Source: Panicum virgatum | Taxonomy: Eukaryota; Streptophyta; Magnoliopsida; Poales; Poaceae | Direction: 5' to 3' | DNA: 64,000 nt | Assembly: GCF_016808335.1 (NCBI RefSeq) | Contig: NC_053150.1 | Coordinates: forward strand, 30,496,238 to 30,560,237 | Part shown: piece after piece, positions 1 through 10,028 of the stretch | Numbering within the stretch: the stretch's first letter is position 1 | Layout of the letters: the number at the start of each line of letters is the position of its first letter | Position numbers and translations under genes: made by a program | Notes under the pieces: model-generated | What the model was told of the DNA's origin: nothing | Database searches by the model: none | What the model saw: only the letters and a program-made list of their open reading frames with translations

Positions 1-760
1 TTAGTCTAATATGGGCAATTTATATCTGCATGGAAATATGATTTCAAAAATAGATAAATGGATCTTGTTTTGTTTGTATAAATGTATCATAAATCAGGAT
101 ACACCATTAGGAAATATAAGTGTTTCAAGATTGTAAAATTTTGTCTTTATGTTCTTGGGTAGCTTTTTTTGGTCCGGTGATCTGGCATTTCTTTCTACTA
201 GTTTAGTTTCTGCTTGGTGCTTGGTGTTAGAGTAGATACACACAAACTGACGATGTAACCAATCTGTGCTCTTTTTGATTTAAATATATGATTTTTTTAT
301 GTTAGAGAGGTACGCAGTTTTGACAAAATTCATAAACATTTTAATTGGTTAGTCATGCATTTTTTTAGTTTGATATAGGCAATTCATGTTTGCATGGAAA
401 TATGTCTTCAGAATAGAGACAAACGGATCTCTTTTTGTTAGTAAAATATAAAGACTATAGTTGTGCAAATGAATCATAAATCAGATAGACAACTTAGGAA
501 TTATAAGCATTTCAATATTGCAAAATTATGCCTTTTAAGTTTTGAGTTACTCCCTCCATTCTCAAATATATGACGTTTAGGACAAGTTATTTAGTTCATT
601 TTGAACTAAATAACTTGTCCTAAACGTCATATATTTGAGAATGGAGGGAGTATAACATTTTGTGCTATGATTTGCCAGCTTCCTATACCGGTTTACTTAC
701 TGCTTGGTGCTTGGTGTTAGAGTAGGCTCATGCAAACCAATGATGCAGCAATTCGATGCA
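1..760. repeat. Diverged tandem duplication of about 270 bp
   Basis: Copy 1 (about 1-270) and copy 2 (about 370-760) share an ordered series of blocks: a GCATGGAAATATG block, a region around AATCATAAATCAG, a block around TTTCAATATTGCAAAATT, and the identical GCTTGGTGCTTGGTGTTAG (18 of 19 bases also flank alike). Copy 2 is longer because a palindromic MITE (550-650) landed inside it. No coding potential was seen; it could be intronic or intergenic. The boundaries are approximate. Confidence 0.6.
550..650. mobile_element. Palindromic Stowaway-like MITE, 101 bp
   Basis: A near-complete palindrome starts CTCCCTCCATTCTC and ends with its reverse complement. Both arms are about 49 bp and match perfectly around a 3-nt TTT loop. 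TA flanks both sides (548-549 and 651-652), the target expected for Tc1/mariner-derived Stowaway elements. It encodes nothing. A transcript would fold into a near-perfect hairpin, a known source of small RNAs. Confidence 0.85.
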
Positions 761-966
761 TTTTTTATCTTTTGAAAATGTTGTTGTCCATGCTCTATTT
801 TGATCATAATTTTGTACACTTTGCTTAAGTTTCTAAAAATATCCTATTTTAACTCACTAACTTGCTGAGTTAGTTTACCAACATATAAAATGCTAGCAAT
901 TATTGGGTAGTTTTGGGTACTTTAGTTATTTTCTTTTTGCACTGTGCTGCTTGATTGGATTGCCTA

Positions 967-1225
967 CTCCCTCCATTCCAAATTATAAGTCATTTCAAGA
1001 ATCTTGGAGAGTCAAACCATCTCAAAGTTTGACCAAAATTCTAGAGAAAAACACAAAGATTTATGACATCAAATAGGTATACTATGAAAATATAACTAAT
1101 AAAGAATCTAATGATACTTAATTGGTATCATAAATGTTATTATGTTGTTGTATAAATTGGTCAAACTTGAAATTTTTTGACTCTCTAAGATTCTTAGAAT
1201 GGCTTATAATTTGGAACGGAGGGAG
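967..1225. mobile_element. Stowaway-like MITE, 259 bp
   Basis: It starts CTCCCTCCATTCCAAATTAT and ends with the imperfect complement (ATAATTTGGAACGGAGGGAG), with TA on both sides. The interior contains a TGACATCAAATAGGT block. The same family occurs at 59518-63283, where a hAT element interrupts it. With that insertion removed the second copy is about 260 bp, matching this one. Confidence 0.88.
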
Positions 1226-1303
1226 TACAATTTACTGGAGTTTTACCTCTCTGCTCTAGGGCGACAGGAATAACAATAACTTAATTCCTATTGTTTGATT
1301 TAG

Positions 1304-1507
1304 TAGCAGCATCGGCAGGAGTTGTTTTGTCACCGCAACAGCAAGAATGCCAATCATCATCAGCTTGGGTAGGTATGCAGATTAGCACTCCAGCAAGGTT
1401 TCAGATGTCAGGTATATGGATTTTCATTTTCACGCTATGGTGATGCTACTGCTAGTTTCATTATTTAATCATTGCTTGCTTTTGGCCAGTCAATTGAGTA
1501 GTTCATT
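1304..1507 (+). CDS. Possible last two exons of a plus-strand host gene (partial)
   Basis: A 108-nt open segment (1304-1411) follows a pyrimidine-rich tract ending TAG and precedes a good donor (CAG/GTATAT). It reads as a Q/S-containing peptide ending TPARFQMS. A second acceptor (TTTTGGCCAG, to 1499) would join it in frame to a two-codon terminal exon and a TGA at 1505-1507. Both introns are AT-rich and the upstream one would hold the two Stowaway MITEs. I do not recognise the protein. It could equally be a captured fragment. The model rests only on splice signals and frame. Confidence 0.3.
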
Positions 1508-2582
1508 AGTTTGTTCACTAAATGAATTTTTTGTCTACGAAGTAAAATGCTACTTGGATGTGGTTGAGAAGACCAATTAAACAACGATGAGATGAGAAGA
1601 ACTACTTTATGTGGATGTTCTATCTATGAAGTAATATGCTACTTTTACGGGGATTTCGTCTCTATTTGCATTGTTTCAGTGAAGAAACAACGTTGTTTTG
1701 AATCATGTTCATTTGCTTGTACATTTGTTCTAAATTGCTTATGAGTTATCATAATATGCTTTCAAATTTTGACATAAATGCTTCTCACTGTAAAGACATC
1801 AAAACCTATTGAAGTGAGATCTTGTTTTAAAGTTTTTGTTGAGGCCAACACAACTGTACAATCAGATTTGAATTTTGCCGCTCTCAGTTGTAAAACTACG
1901 CTTTTTTCCAACCTGAGACGTGTTTTCTGGCAGGAATCTTGTGTGGGCCCACTCTGCATGGATGGAGCGATGTGGGCTTGCAAAAAAAAATCAACACTAT
2001 CAGACTTTGCCAGAAATGGAGGGGGCGACAATAGCAGACTGGACAATCTAATTTCCAAAAATGGAGGGGCCGTAACAATGGGCTAATTTACGGCCAGCCA
2101 AGTCCTTAGAATTTTCTCTCTTTTGGTTCCTCCCAAAAGGTCCTCTCTCTTTTATCTACCTCGCCAATACAATCAAGGCCACCCGCGCTACAGCTCGCGA
2201 GCGCCGTCCGCCTTGCTTCACATGCTCTCGTCGTTTGCTCGAGCCGGACAGCAACAGGAGCGGGCCGGCCGGGAGGCTGCGCCAAGGTACCAGCAGCACA
2301 TACGACGCTGGGACTTGCATCGTCTGGTGCACCGTTACCTTCTTTGCTGGGCCAGCGATATATATGCCTAGCAGCGCATGGGCGCATGCGCATGTGACAA
2401 CACAGCGCGCTGAACACACGACGGCTCCCGCTGACCTGTCTCGCTGATGGACGTATATAGGACTGGTAGAGGCCTTGTCTCGCTGACCTGGTAAATTGCA
2501 TGGCAGGACTGATCCACATAGAGGACTGGACCTTCGCTTCGCAACTTCGCGGCCGAACCGTGTGGTGGTCCAAGCAGTGAAA
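1508..2582. other. No recognisable gene
   Basis: AT-rich sequence to about 2090, then a GC-rich segment (2110-2580). Short ORFs on both strands have the composition of chance reading frames, and none shows a known domain. Two short imperfect repeats around AAATGGAGGGG lie near 2018-2070. Confidence 0.5.
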
Positions 2583-2916
2583 TTTGGATGCAAAATTCAA
2601 AATTTCAAAACTATCACATTGAATGTGTACAACACATGCATGAAGTATTAAATTAAGTTGAAATAAAAAAACTAATTACATAGTTTGCTTGTAAGTTACG
2701 AGACAAATCTAATGAGCCTAATTAAGTCATGATTAGACACTAAATTGCTAAAGTAAATATGTGCTAATGATGGATTAATTAGTCTTAATAAATTCGTATC
2801 GTAGTTTATAGACGAGTTCTATAATTAATTTTATAATTAATCTATATTTAATATTCTAAATGTGAAATGATTTTTTTTGTAAAAACTTTACGGCATACAT
2901 CTAAACAAAGTCTAAA
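2583..2916. mobile_element. Degenerate MITE-like element common in grasses
   Basis: The interior carries landmarks of a widespread grass non-autonomous DNA element: ACATGCATGAAGTATTAAA, AAAAAACTAATTACATAGTTT, and ACGAGACAAATCTAATGAGCC. The right end ATCTAAACAAAGTC fits the usual TTGTTTAGAT terminus. The left terminus is too eroded to place exactly and no TSD could be assigned. Confidence 0.55.
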
Positions 2917-3367
2917 CCGAGTTTGGCCGGTGGCTGCGGCCGGCCAGGCGTGTCTGTCACCGTAAACCCAGCGTCGTACGTCACCTTGGACAAGATTCAC
3001 GTCGCGGATCTACCCTACCTGGCCTGCCAGGCCAGCATAGCGTTCAGTCCACACATGTGTCGTCCAGTAGGTAGGGGAGTATGTACGTGATCGATAGACT
3101 AGACTGACAGATCCTGATAAATGTTTAGCTAACGTGCCCCTGTTTGTGGGCGACGAAATAACTGAAGTTTGCTTTTGTTGCCCTTGTTGTATTGGTACTG
3201 TTGTAACTTGTAAGGGATGGTTGGTTGGAACTTGGAGGTCAATGTCCGTTTTCTTGCCTATCCATATGCTGCATCATTGTGCCCCGAGGGATACTCACTC
3301 TGTTTGCGTGAAAATAAGGCAGGTGTTGTACACTTATACATGGGCTAGCTGCCTCAAAAGTTACTTT

Positions 3368-3500
3368 CTTAGACCTCGTTTAGTTTTTCAAGTAGTTGTC
3401 ACATCAAATGTTCCAATGTCAATTCGATGTCCGAATGTCAATTTAATATAAAACTAATTGCATAAGTTACAATTAGAACTCTAAATGAATCTATTAAATA
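3368..3500. mobile_element. Fragment of the same MITE-like family
   Basis: It starts with CCTCGTTTAGTTTTTCAAG and includes GTCACATCAAATGTTCC, AAAACTAATTGCATAAGTTA and CTAAATGAATCTATTAA. These correspond to the left half of the element at 2583-2916. The right half is missing. Confidence 0.4.
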
Positions 3501-3629
3501 TAATTAATGTACAATTAGCGGATGTGTTGCAATCCGTGGTCATTTGAATCCTCTGGATGAGGCTGTCACTCTCTCCTCGATTTTGTTACACAGCTACTCA
3601 GCTAGTCAGGTACTCCTACACCAATCGGG

Positions 3630-3662
3630 ATTCCCTGACTTGCTGAAGGCAAGTCAGGGAAT
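3630..3662. repeat. Short perfect hairpin
   Basis: ATTCCCTGACTTGC is followed after TGAAG by its exact reverse complement: a 14-bp stem with a 5-nt loop. No T-tract or gene follows it, so a terminator or mature small-RNA precursor role is unsupported. Confidence 0.5.
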
Positions 3663-3833
3663 ACTGTTCCCGTGACTTTTGAGCTTCTGTGGGCCGTCCG
3701 ATCTGAGATGGATGGATAGGATCGATCGCTTCATGAAGTTTTGAATCGCTCCTACACTCGCTTGATCCCGCCATTTATTGTCCTTCTCTCCCTAGTCTTG
3801 CCCTGGTTGTCGGAATCTACTGCTGCTGCACAA

Positions 3834-4663
3834 TAGTGGCGGAATGGGGGCTGGCAGGGCCCCCCTAACAACATAATTTTTGTTAAGTACCTTTTAGTCT
3901 TATCTTAATTTTAGCTCAAATTTTTAAGTATCCTTTAATCTTAGTTTAATCTTAGCTTAAGTTTTTAAGTATCCTTTAATCATAGCTTAATCTTAGCTCA
4001 AGTTTTAAGTACCTCTTAATTTTAACCCACTTTAGCCCACAATATATTCAGCTCCTCAAAAGTCCACAATCCACCGTGATCTCTAGCCCTGGAATTTCTC
4101 TCCGTTCTTCATGTGTGGCTGCTCACTAGTCATAACTCATCAGGATCTCAGTGGAGGGAGCCAGTGGACTCACATCTCACAATTAGCATCGCACGAATGC
4201 ATGATAAGACGCTGACAGAAAGTAGGCGGGCAGCAACAGCTGAGATGGGCGGCAACAACAAACCTACTTGTTCCACTAATGCGATCGTGTTAGTCATCAA
4301 AACCATGGTGTCTATCTATATTTCTCCAATTTAAACCTATATAAATATTTTATTGTTCATACGGTATGCTATGTAAACATAGTTGATTTTGTGCTGCATA
4401 ATAGAATAGATTTTTTAAAATTAAACCTAATCTTTGTAGGAAACCAAGACAAAACTAAAATGAACAAGATATATTGACTCCTGATCCTATTTTTCTTTGT
4501 GAATTGTCATTGCATAATTAAATAATAAATACTATGACTAGCTAGTGTATATTAGAGCGGTCAATAAAACAATAGTGTAATTTGCAAAAATTTTGTATAC
4601 AAATATCATTAAGTTTGTTGGACGTTGGGCCCCCATTTAACTTTGTTTCCAGTTCCGCCACTA
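3834..4663. mobile_element. Non-autonomous hAT-like element, 830 bp
   Basis: The inverted ends are TAGTGGCGGAA and TTCCGCCACTA. Candidate 8-bp target duplications flank it: CTGCACAA (3826-3833) and TCGCACAA (4664-4671), identical in the last six bases. A GGGCCCCC block lies near each end. The interior has no transposase. It holds a 41-bp tandem repeat. Superfamily assignment rests on the 8-bp TSD and the TAGTGGCGGA terminus. Confidence 0.65.
3883..4024. repeat. Four-unit tandem repeat, 41-bp period
   Basis: TTAAGTA(T/C)C starts at 3883, 3924, 3965 and 4005, giving spacings of 41, 41 and 40. Each unit continues with a TTTAATCTTAG-like block and an (A)GCTTAAGTTTT-like block. It lies just inside the left end of the hAT-like element. 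Confidence 0.7.
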
Positions 4664-4671
4664 TCGCACAA

Positions 4672-5380
4672 GCTTGACGTTAACACTTAACAGGCCGTTT
4701 CCATAACTCCAAAGCCATCGGCTCCACCATATATATCCTTTCTTGCAACCTGTAGATGGCACCATTGACACCAACTACTGCACCACGAGCACGCAGATGG
4801 CTAGCTAGTGGCGTGGACATATTAATTGTACCTTCTGTAGATGTAGCCAGTATCTAGCCCAGAGGCCAGAGCACCAGGTCACTAGATTTTTTTCTTTATT
4901 TTCCTCTCGATCTGTTTGCTAAAATTCTACGCAATTTCTCAATAGTAGAGCAATGGGTTCAAACAATACATTTCATAAGCTAAATGGCATGAAGTTTGCA
5001 TAGTGTTTGTTACATTTTTATGCTAAGCTTTGAGTTCAACCATTGTGCCAACAGTCGCTAGCTAGAGCTTAGGCCAGTATTAGGGTGGTCCATTTGGGCT
5101 TCTACGGATGCTCAGGCGGTCAGGCCTCAGGGTTCGGCCGGCGCCGAGGCTGCAGCATAGCTGTGCAGCAACACATCATCATTAGTGCCTTCGTGCAACA
5201 CATATCAACTCATGTGATGACTGGCTGGATGTTATTGAAGATAACGTGCATTAGACGGCCTGGATAATGTACTGTATAGTTTGTTTTTCATTACAGTTTG
5301 ACGGACAACTAATCGGCTTTTGATTAGAAATTCAGAAACACAATCAATGGTGTTCTGAATAATAAGTACAAGTGAACCAT
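4672..5380. other. Intergenic, no gene seen
   Basis: Mixed-composition sequence between the hAT-like element and the 3' end of the FLA gene. The 60-codon plus-strand frame at 5085-5267 shows no domain. No terminal repeats were found. Confidence 0.5.
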
Positions 5381-5493
5381 ATCATCATAATCACAATGGT
5401 ACGTACAAAACCAGGACATAGTAACTAAACTTAGTAAATGGACTGTGAAATACGAGAAAAACAAAAGGACAATAATAAGCAAGCATACACTTC

Positions 5494-6285
5494 TCAAGCG
5501 CCGACCAGATTAACAATGGCCATGATGAGAGCAAAAGCAGCAATGGTCGTCCACCCCGCACTCCCTCTGCCAGCCGCTGCGTTGTTGCTGTCTTCTGCCT
5601 CCTCCGCCGCTGACGGCTCCGCTGCCACGTCGCTCTTCGGGACACCACCCTTCTTCCCCGCGCTCGCCTTCCCAGCCGCTGCACCGGCCTGTCCCGCGGG
5701 CGCCGGCGCTGATGCCTTGCCCTTGTGAGACGTACCGAACAGCTGCACGGGCAGCAGCACGTCGTCGACGGAGTAGACGGCGAGCGGGAACTTGGCAGAC
5801 AGAGTGCTGCTGATGGGCACGTCGACGACGCCCGTGGACATGTTCACCAGGTGGCTCGTGGTGGTTGTGGTCACGTTGACGCTGTACATGCCGCCGGGGC
5901 CCGACGCCTCGGTGGGCAGCGGGTTGCTGGCCGTCTGGAAGGTGGTGACGCTGTAGTAGCGGGGCAGGACGTGGTAGAGCAGGAGCTGGATCTTCTGCTG
6001 GTCGGTGAGGCCGTTGAGCGTACCGGTCTTGAGCTTGGTGAAGGCGTTGTCGTTGGGCGCGAAGAAGGTCAGGCCGTCGTACGTGTTCTTGAGCTGGCTG
6101 GTCAGCTGCTCGGAGATCTTGGTGGCCTGCAGGAGGCGGAGCAGCGTCGAGTACTGCCCGCCACTTTCAAGGATACTGGTCAGGTTGAGCTCGCCGGGTG
6201 GGGATGGACCAGGGGCGAGGTCGTCGGCAGCCGCAGCGAAGAGGAAAGGAAGAAGGAGAAGGGGGAGGGCGGTGTGAGAGACCAT
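5494..6285 (-). CDS. Fasciclin-like arabinogalactan protein, single FAS1 domain, GPI-anchored
   Basis: The 263-residue protein starts at the ATG at 6285, because the signal peptide (residues 1-19, leucine/alanine-rich) begins there; an upstream in-frame ATG at 6393 would only add a non-secretory leader. One FAS1 domain spans about 33-183, with the H1-type segment YDGLTFFAPNDNAF (69-82), a YH motif (YHVLPRYY, 104-111) and the H2-type end VYSVDDVLLP (170-179). Proline-rich glycomodules APGPSPP and SAPAPAG flank it. N-glycosylation sites lie near 34, 137 and 148. A hydrophobic C-terminus (246-263) after small residues fits GPI attachment. This layout matches plant group A FLAs (FLA7/11/12-like), which act at the plasma membrane and wall, often during secondary wall formation. 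The gene is intronless and intact, the only convincing host gene here. The subgroup is inferred. Confidence 0.93.
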   Translation of the reverse strand: MVSHTALPLLLLPFLFAAAADDLAPGPSPPGELNLTSILESGGQYSTLLRLLQATKISEQLTSQLKNTYDGLTFFAPNDNAFTKLKTGTLNGLTDQQKIQLLLYHVLPRYYSVTTFQTASNPLPTEASGPGGMYSVNVTTTTTSHLVNMSTGVVDVPISSTLSAKFPLAVYSVDDVLLPVQLFGTSHKGKASAPAPAGQAGAAAGKASAGKKGGVPKSDVAAEPSAAEEAEDSNNAAAGRGSAGWTTIAAFALIMAIVNLVGA

Positions 6286-6400
6286 TTGCTCGGTGATGAA
6301 GTTCGGGACACTGTGGTTTGTGGAATTGAGGGTACACTGAGCCAGTGTGGGGTGCTGCCATGGTGGGTTTTTGTAGGGGACTCCCCAGGTCAATTTAGTG
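6286..6400 (-). promoter_or_regulatory. Putative core promoter and 5' leader of the FLA gene
   Basis: Read on the minus strand, a TATA-like CTACAAAAACCC lies about 90 nt upstream of the chosen ATG, followed by a C-rich leader. This spacing suits a short plant 5' UTR. No stronger TATA box is visible nearby. Confidence 0.4.
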
Positions 6401-7167
6401 TAAATACTGTTTAACTACTACATCCAAGGTCAATGACACCAGTAAAACAAGATGCTGACACCGGTGGATTAGGAGGCTGGCTTCGCCCCTAAGGGGAGGT
6501 GCATCTCCGTGAGTGATGAGTCTGGGGTACACGGCAACATAAAACTTCAACTGCTAACAGTGAAATGTAGTTGGAGCTATTTTTTACGGTGTAATAAGCT
6601 GGCCACAGTTTAGATGGCCTCTGCTAATTGGCCAGCGCACCCGCTCGATTTCAGACAACATCCAAATTTCCTTTCCTAGAATTTTTTTCTCCATCACATT
6701 CTATTTCGGAAAGTTATAAATTATAAACATGTATAATTTTTTATCTAGATAACTATTAGTTGATCTTTTTTCAGCATAACTAACAGATGATAACTTTTCA
6801 GCACATTTTTTGTGATATGCATAACTTTTACCTATACTATTTTCTAATCAACTTTTTATAGGATAATTTTAAACAAAATTTTCATGACACGTACAATTTT
6901 TATGCATAACTTTTTTAATCTAATAATTATGAACATAACTTCCATGTGCATGTTATCGGAAAAATTCTCACACAACTTTAACACATAAGTTCGCCATACA
7001 AATTTAATAAAAAAATACAACTTCTAGAGATAACTTTTTAGCATACTTTGTACGAAATATGTGTCATAAAAGAACATCTCAGAAACACAAAGATAAATAA
7101 TCTAAACATCACACTTAGCATAATTTGCTCTAATATAGAATAAATTGATGAAAGAAAATTTGAAATA
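6401..7167. other. FLA upstream region and AT-rich repeat-like tract
   Basis: 6401-6650 is ordinary upstream sequence. 6660-7167 is strongly AT-rich and reuses a loose ATAACTTTTNAGCA-like phrase many times (for example near 6795, 6830, 6905 and 7035). No ORF, TIR or TSD could be assigned. It abuts the truncated end of the Copia LTR at about 7168. Confidence 0.45.
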
Positions 7168-10010
7168 CAAAAATTGGAAAAGAAAATGTTAGCGAGAAAA
7201 GAAAATGTTATTTCCCCGAAAAACATGAGAGAGGGGGAAAACGAGAAAAGAGAATGGAATCTGAGAAGGGGAAGGGTGCCACTGTTTTACTGGCAAGCCC
7301 ACCTAGCGATACCCTACGATGGTAGGGTTTAGACAGGGAGTCACCGATATCAAGAACGCGATGTGCAAGCAACACAAGGGTTTAGACAGGTTCGGCCTGC
7401 GAGATTTGTAATATCCTAAGTTATGTTTGGTGGGTTGAATTGCTTGAGGGATGAATGATGATATGGAGGGGTCCCTACACACCCTAATGAAACTCTATGC
7501 GATAAAAAGATGAAGAGTTGGAATCCTAGATACACTACCAGAATCCCGAATAACCTTGGCGGCCAAAAACCGCCAAGAAAAGTACCAAAATTGCCAAGAA
7601 AATAGTCCTTGGCGGCCAACCGCCAAGCAAAATCCACCAAAAATAGAGAGCCAAGGAAATTGAATTTAACTAGCTGCTGGCTGCCAAGAATTCAACTATT
7701 TTATTGGAATAATTCCAACTCCTTTCTCCAATTTACCATATAATAATTATAATAGTATCTAAGTTTGATTATAAAATTCTATAAATTGAAATAGCAATAT
7801 ATTTTTGGTTCATAAACTTTCAATAAAAAACTTAAATAGTTTTAATAATGTTAGATCATACATTGTTCTCAAAATGATACATCTCTCACACAGTTCTTAT
7901 AATTTAATTGAAACTTTGAGATTTGAATACCCCATAATGTTTTTAAACTCGTATGCACCTCAAATTGGACACAATCTTATTTCTACCATAATATTAAAAA
8001 ATATTGAAGTTACAAAACTAATTTTTATGCAAAAATATATTATTATATTCTCTATTTGGATGGAAGAAAACAAGTCATATGTAAAAGATCCAAGAACAAA
8101 AATTAACATACAAATAGACGACATTAAATGAAAGATCATGATTTTAGAAAACTTTATAGAAAAAATAATCATGAAATTTGGAGTTCATATGAGAGAGAAA
8201 TACCAATTACAAAATTTATTTCCAGATTAAAAAGAGAAATATGAAATATGCATGTGTTCTTCTCTATTTTCTTGGCAGCTCAGTGAAGCAGCAAGGAAAC
8301 ACATCGGTTTCTTGGCAGCTATCCAAAACAGCCAAAGAAACACACCATTTTCTTGGCAGCTCAGCCAAACAACCAAGGAAAGGCACCGTTTCCTTGGCGG
8401 CTGATGAAAATAGCCAAGAAAATATATTTTTTGGCTGTTCATTGTTACCGCCAAGGAAACATTATATTTTTTGGCGGTTTTATTTCGGCCGCCAAGCAAA
8501 TTTCTGGCCGCCAAGGTAATTCCAGTTTGATGTAGTGATAGTATTTCTAAGTACTATGCTTGGAGATGGGCAATCGGTTGTGCCGAGAGACTAATGCTAC
8601 GGTGAGAAAACTTTCTTTTGGTTCAACTTGAAGAATCTTGGTCATGAATATATTTGTATCAATCCTTCTAGAATTATATGTGAAGATGGTGATTTGAACT
8701 AGAAAATGTAGATTTCATTCAAAGACAAAAGGTTCAAGTCACTAGCTCAAAGAAGATGTGCTCAAAGTAAAGAGACAAAGGTGAAGGTATTCCTTAGACT
8801 GTGAATGATCAAAGCACGATATGAGATACAAAAGAGAAGATCAAATGGCTGAAATGTAACTTATCTTTGAACTTGAGTATAGGTATGTCATACTATCAAG
8901 AGGGATGCACCACAATGATCTTTTGTTTAGTCTCAGTGCGCAAGTAACCTAAGTAAGTTGAGAGAGACGCAAAATCCTCACGTGCACATTTAACTTGTCT
9001 GCCAGGGCCAATCTAGAAGATTCGGATTTGGTACATGTGGCTAGTCTGTTTGAATACCCGGACGTTCTAGGTTTTAACTATCAACTAACAGATAGTTTCT
9101 TTGGGACGAGCTATTTATACCCTTTGACCCCTTCCTTGCTGGGCTGCTATTCCAAACACCTTTCGGTTGATTCCTAGTCGTCCCAAGAAGCTTGGTAGCC
9201 ATTGTCGAGCTCTCCCCAATCTCTCTTTGAGAGATTGCCTAATCCCTGACATATCTTTATGATGGGTTGGAGAGAGTGACTGTTTGCGAGCACCAAAGAG
9301 CACAACAAACCTTAAGCACTTGAGTTTGGTCGAAATCGTGTGATTCACATTTATTGCTTTTGGAGATATGGCTCTTAGATTGCTAGGTGTTGCCTAGCGA
9401 GCTTCCAATCGTGTGGTGAGCCGCGTGAACCTTGTGCAGATTGCGATTCTCTTCCGCAAGGGAAGAAGCAAGCTTAGTGAACTGGGGAAGTGGTTTGAGT
9501 ATGACCCGACTCGGTGGAAGTGAGGTCGAAATAAAAGACTCACATACTAAAGAGTTTCTCAATGGAGAGTAGGATTCATGGTGGTGAATCTAATCTTCGC
9601 TAAATTAAATCCTTTTGTCAAATTTATATTTCATTTTTTCTTATGGCTTTGACGAGCTCTTCATTAGACATTTGTTGTCTTGGAAAGATTGTTGTTTTAT
9701 CTGTGTAGGTACTGTGCAGCTCAAGAAGCTTCACTAAGTCTACCCTTCATTTGGTGTTTGAACTTGTATCCATTAACTCGCATTGTACTTGTGTGTTCAC
9801 TTTGCTCTATGTGAACCCTGAAATTCCAGATTGCAAAACATGGAAGTTCAAAGTGCACCTACAGTTCTCCTAAAATCCAAATGTTTCAAATTTGCAAAAT
9901 CGGAAGTTCCAGTTTTGGAAGGCAGTGAATTTTATCCACTGCATTTGAGTAAAAATTTGTAGGTGCGACTATTCACCCCTCCCTCTTTAGACGAAATCAC
10001 AGTCCTTTCA
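7168..10010 (+). repeat. 5' LTR of Copia element A (5'-truncated)
   Basis: It aligns from about 7168 onward with the 3' LTR at 52400-55437. Shared landmarks are ATGTTATTTCCCCGA, CAAGCAACACAAGG, the TATA box CTATTTATACCC near 9110, and the end ATTCACCC to CTTTCA. A CACTA element interrupts it at 7533-8537. Confidence 0.8.
7533..8537. mobile_element. Non-autonomous CACTA element, 1005 bp
   Basis: It starts CACTACCAGAATCCC and ends TGATGTAGTG, flanked by the 3-bp duplication ATA (7530-7532 and 8538-8540). Subterminal repeats are dense: TTGGCGGC, its complement GCCGCCAAG, and CTTGGCAGCT in the right third. These resemble binding sites for the CACTA accessory protein. No transposase is present. 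The paralogous LTR at 52780 lacks it, giving an independent empty site. Confidence 0.9.
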
Positions 10011-10028
10011 ATTGGTATTAGACCTAGG
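10011..10028 (+). promoter_or_regulatory. Primer-binding site of element A
   Basis: ATTGGTATTAGACC directly follows the 5' LTR. It is a decayed form of the TGGTATCAGAGC site complementary to initiator Met tRNA that is usual in Copia elements. Confidence 0.7.

Noticed and set aside
2106..2600. 164-residue minus-strand frame in GC-rich DNA
   Set aside because: No domain; overlapping frames on both strands are equally long, so composition explains it.
3630..3662. Hairpin as a transcription terminator or microRNA
   Set aside because: The stem is only 14 bp with no T-tract and no adjacent gene; too short for a plant microRNA precursor.
5725..6414. 229-residue plus-strand reading frame
   Set aside because: It is the antisense shadow of the FLA gene, which has clear domains; the plus-strand product is Gly/Arg/Val-rich with no motif.
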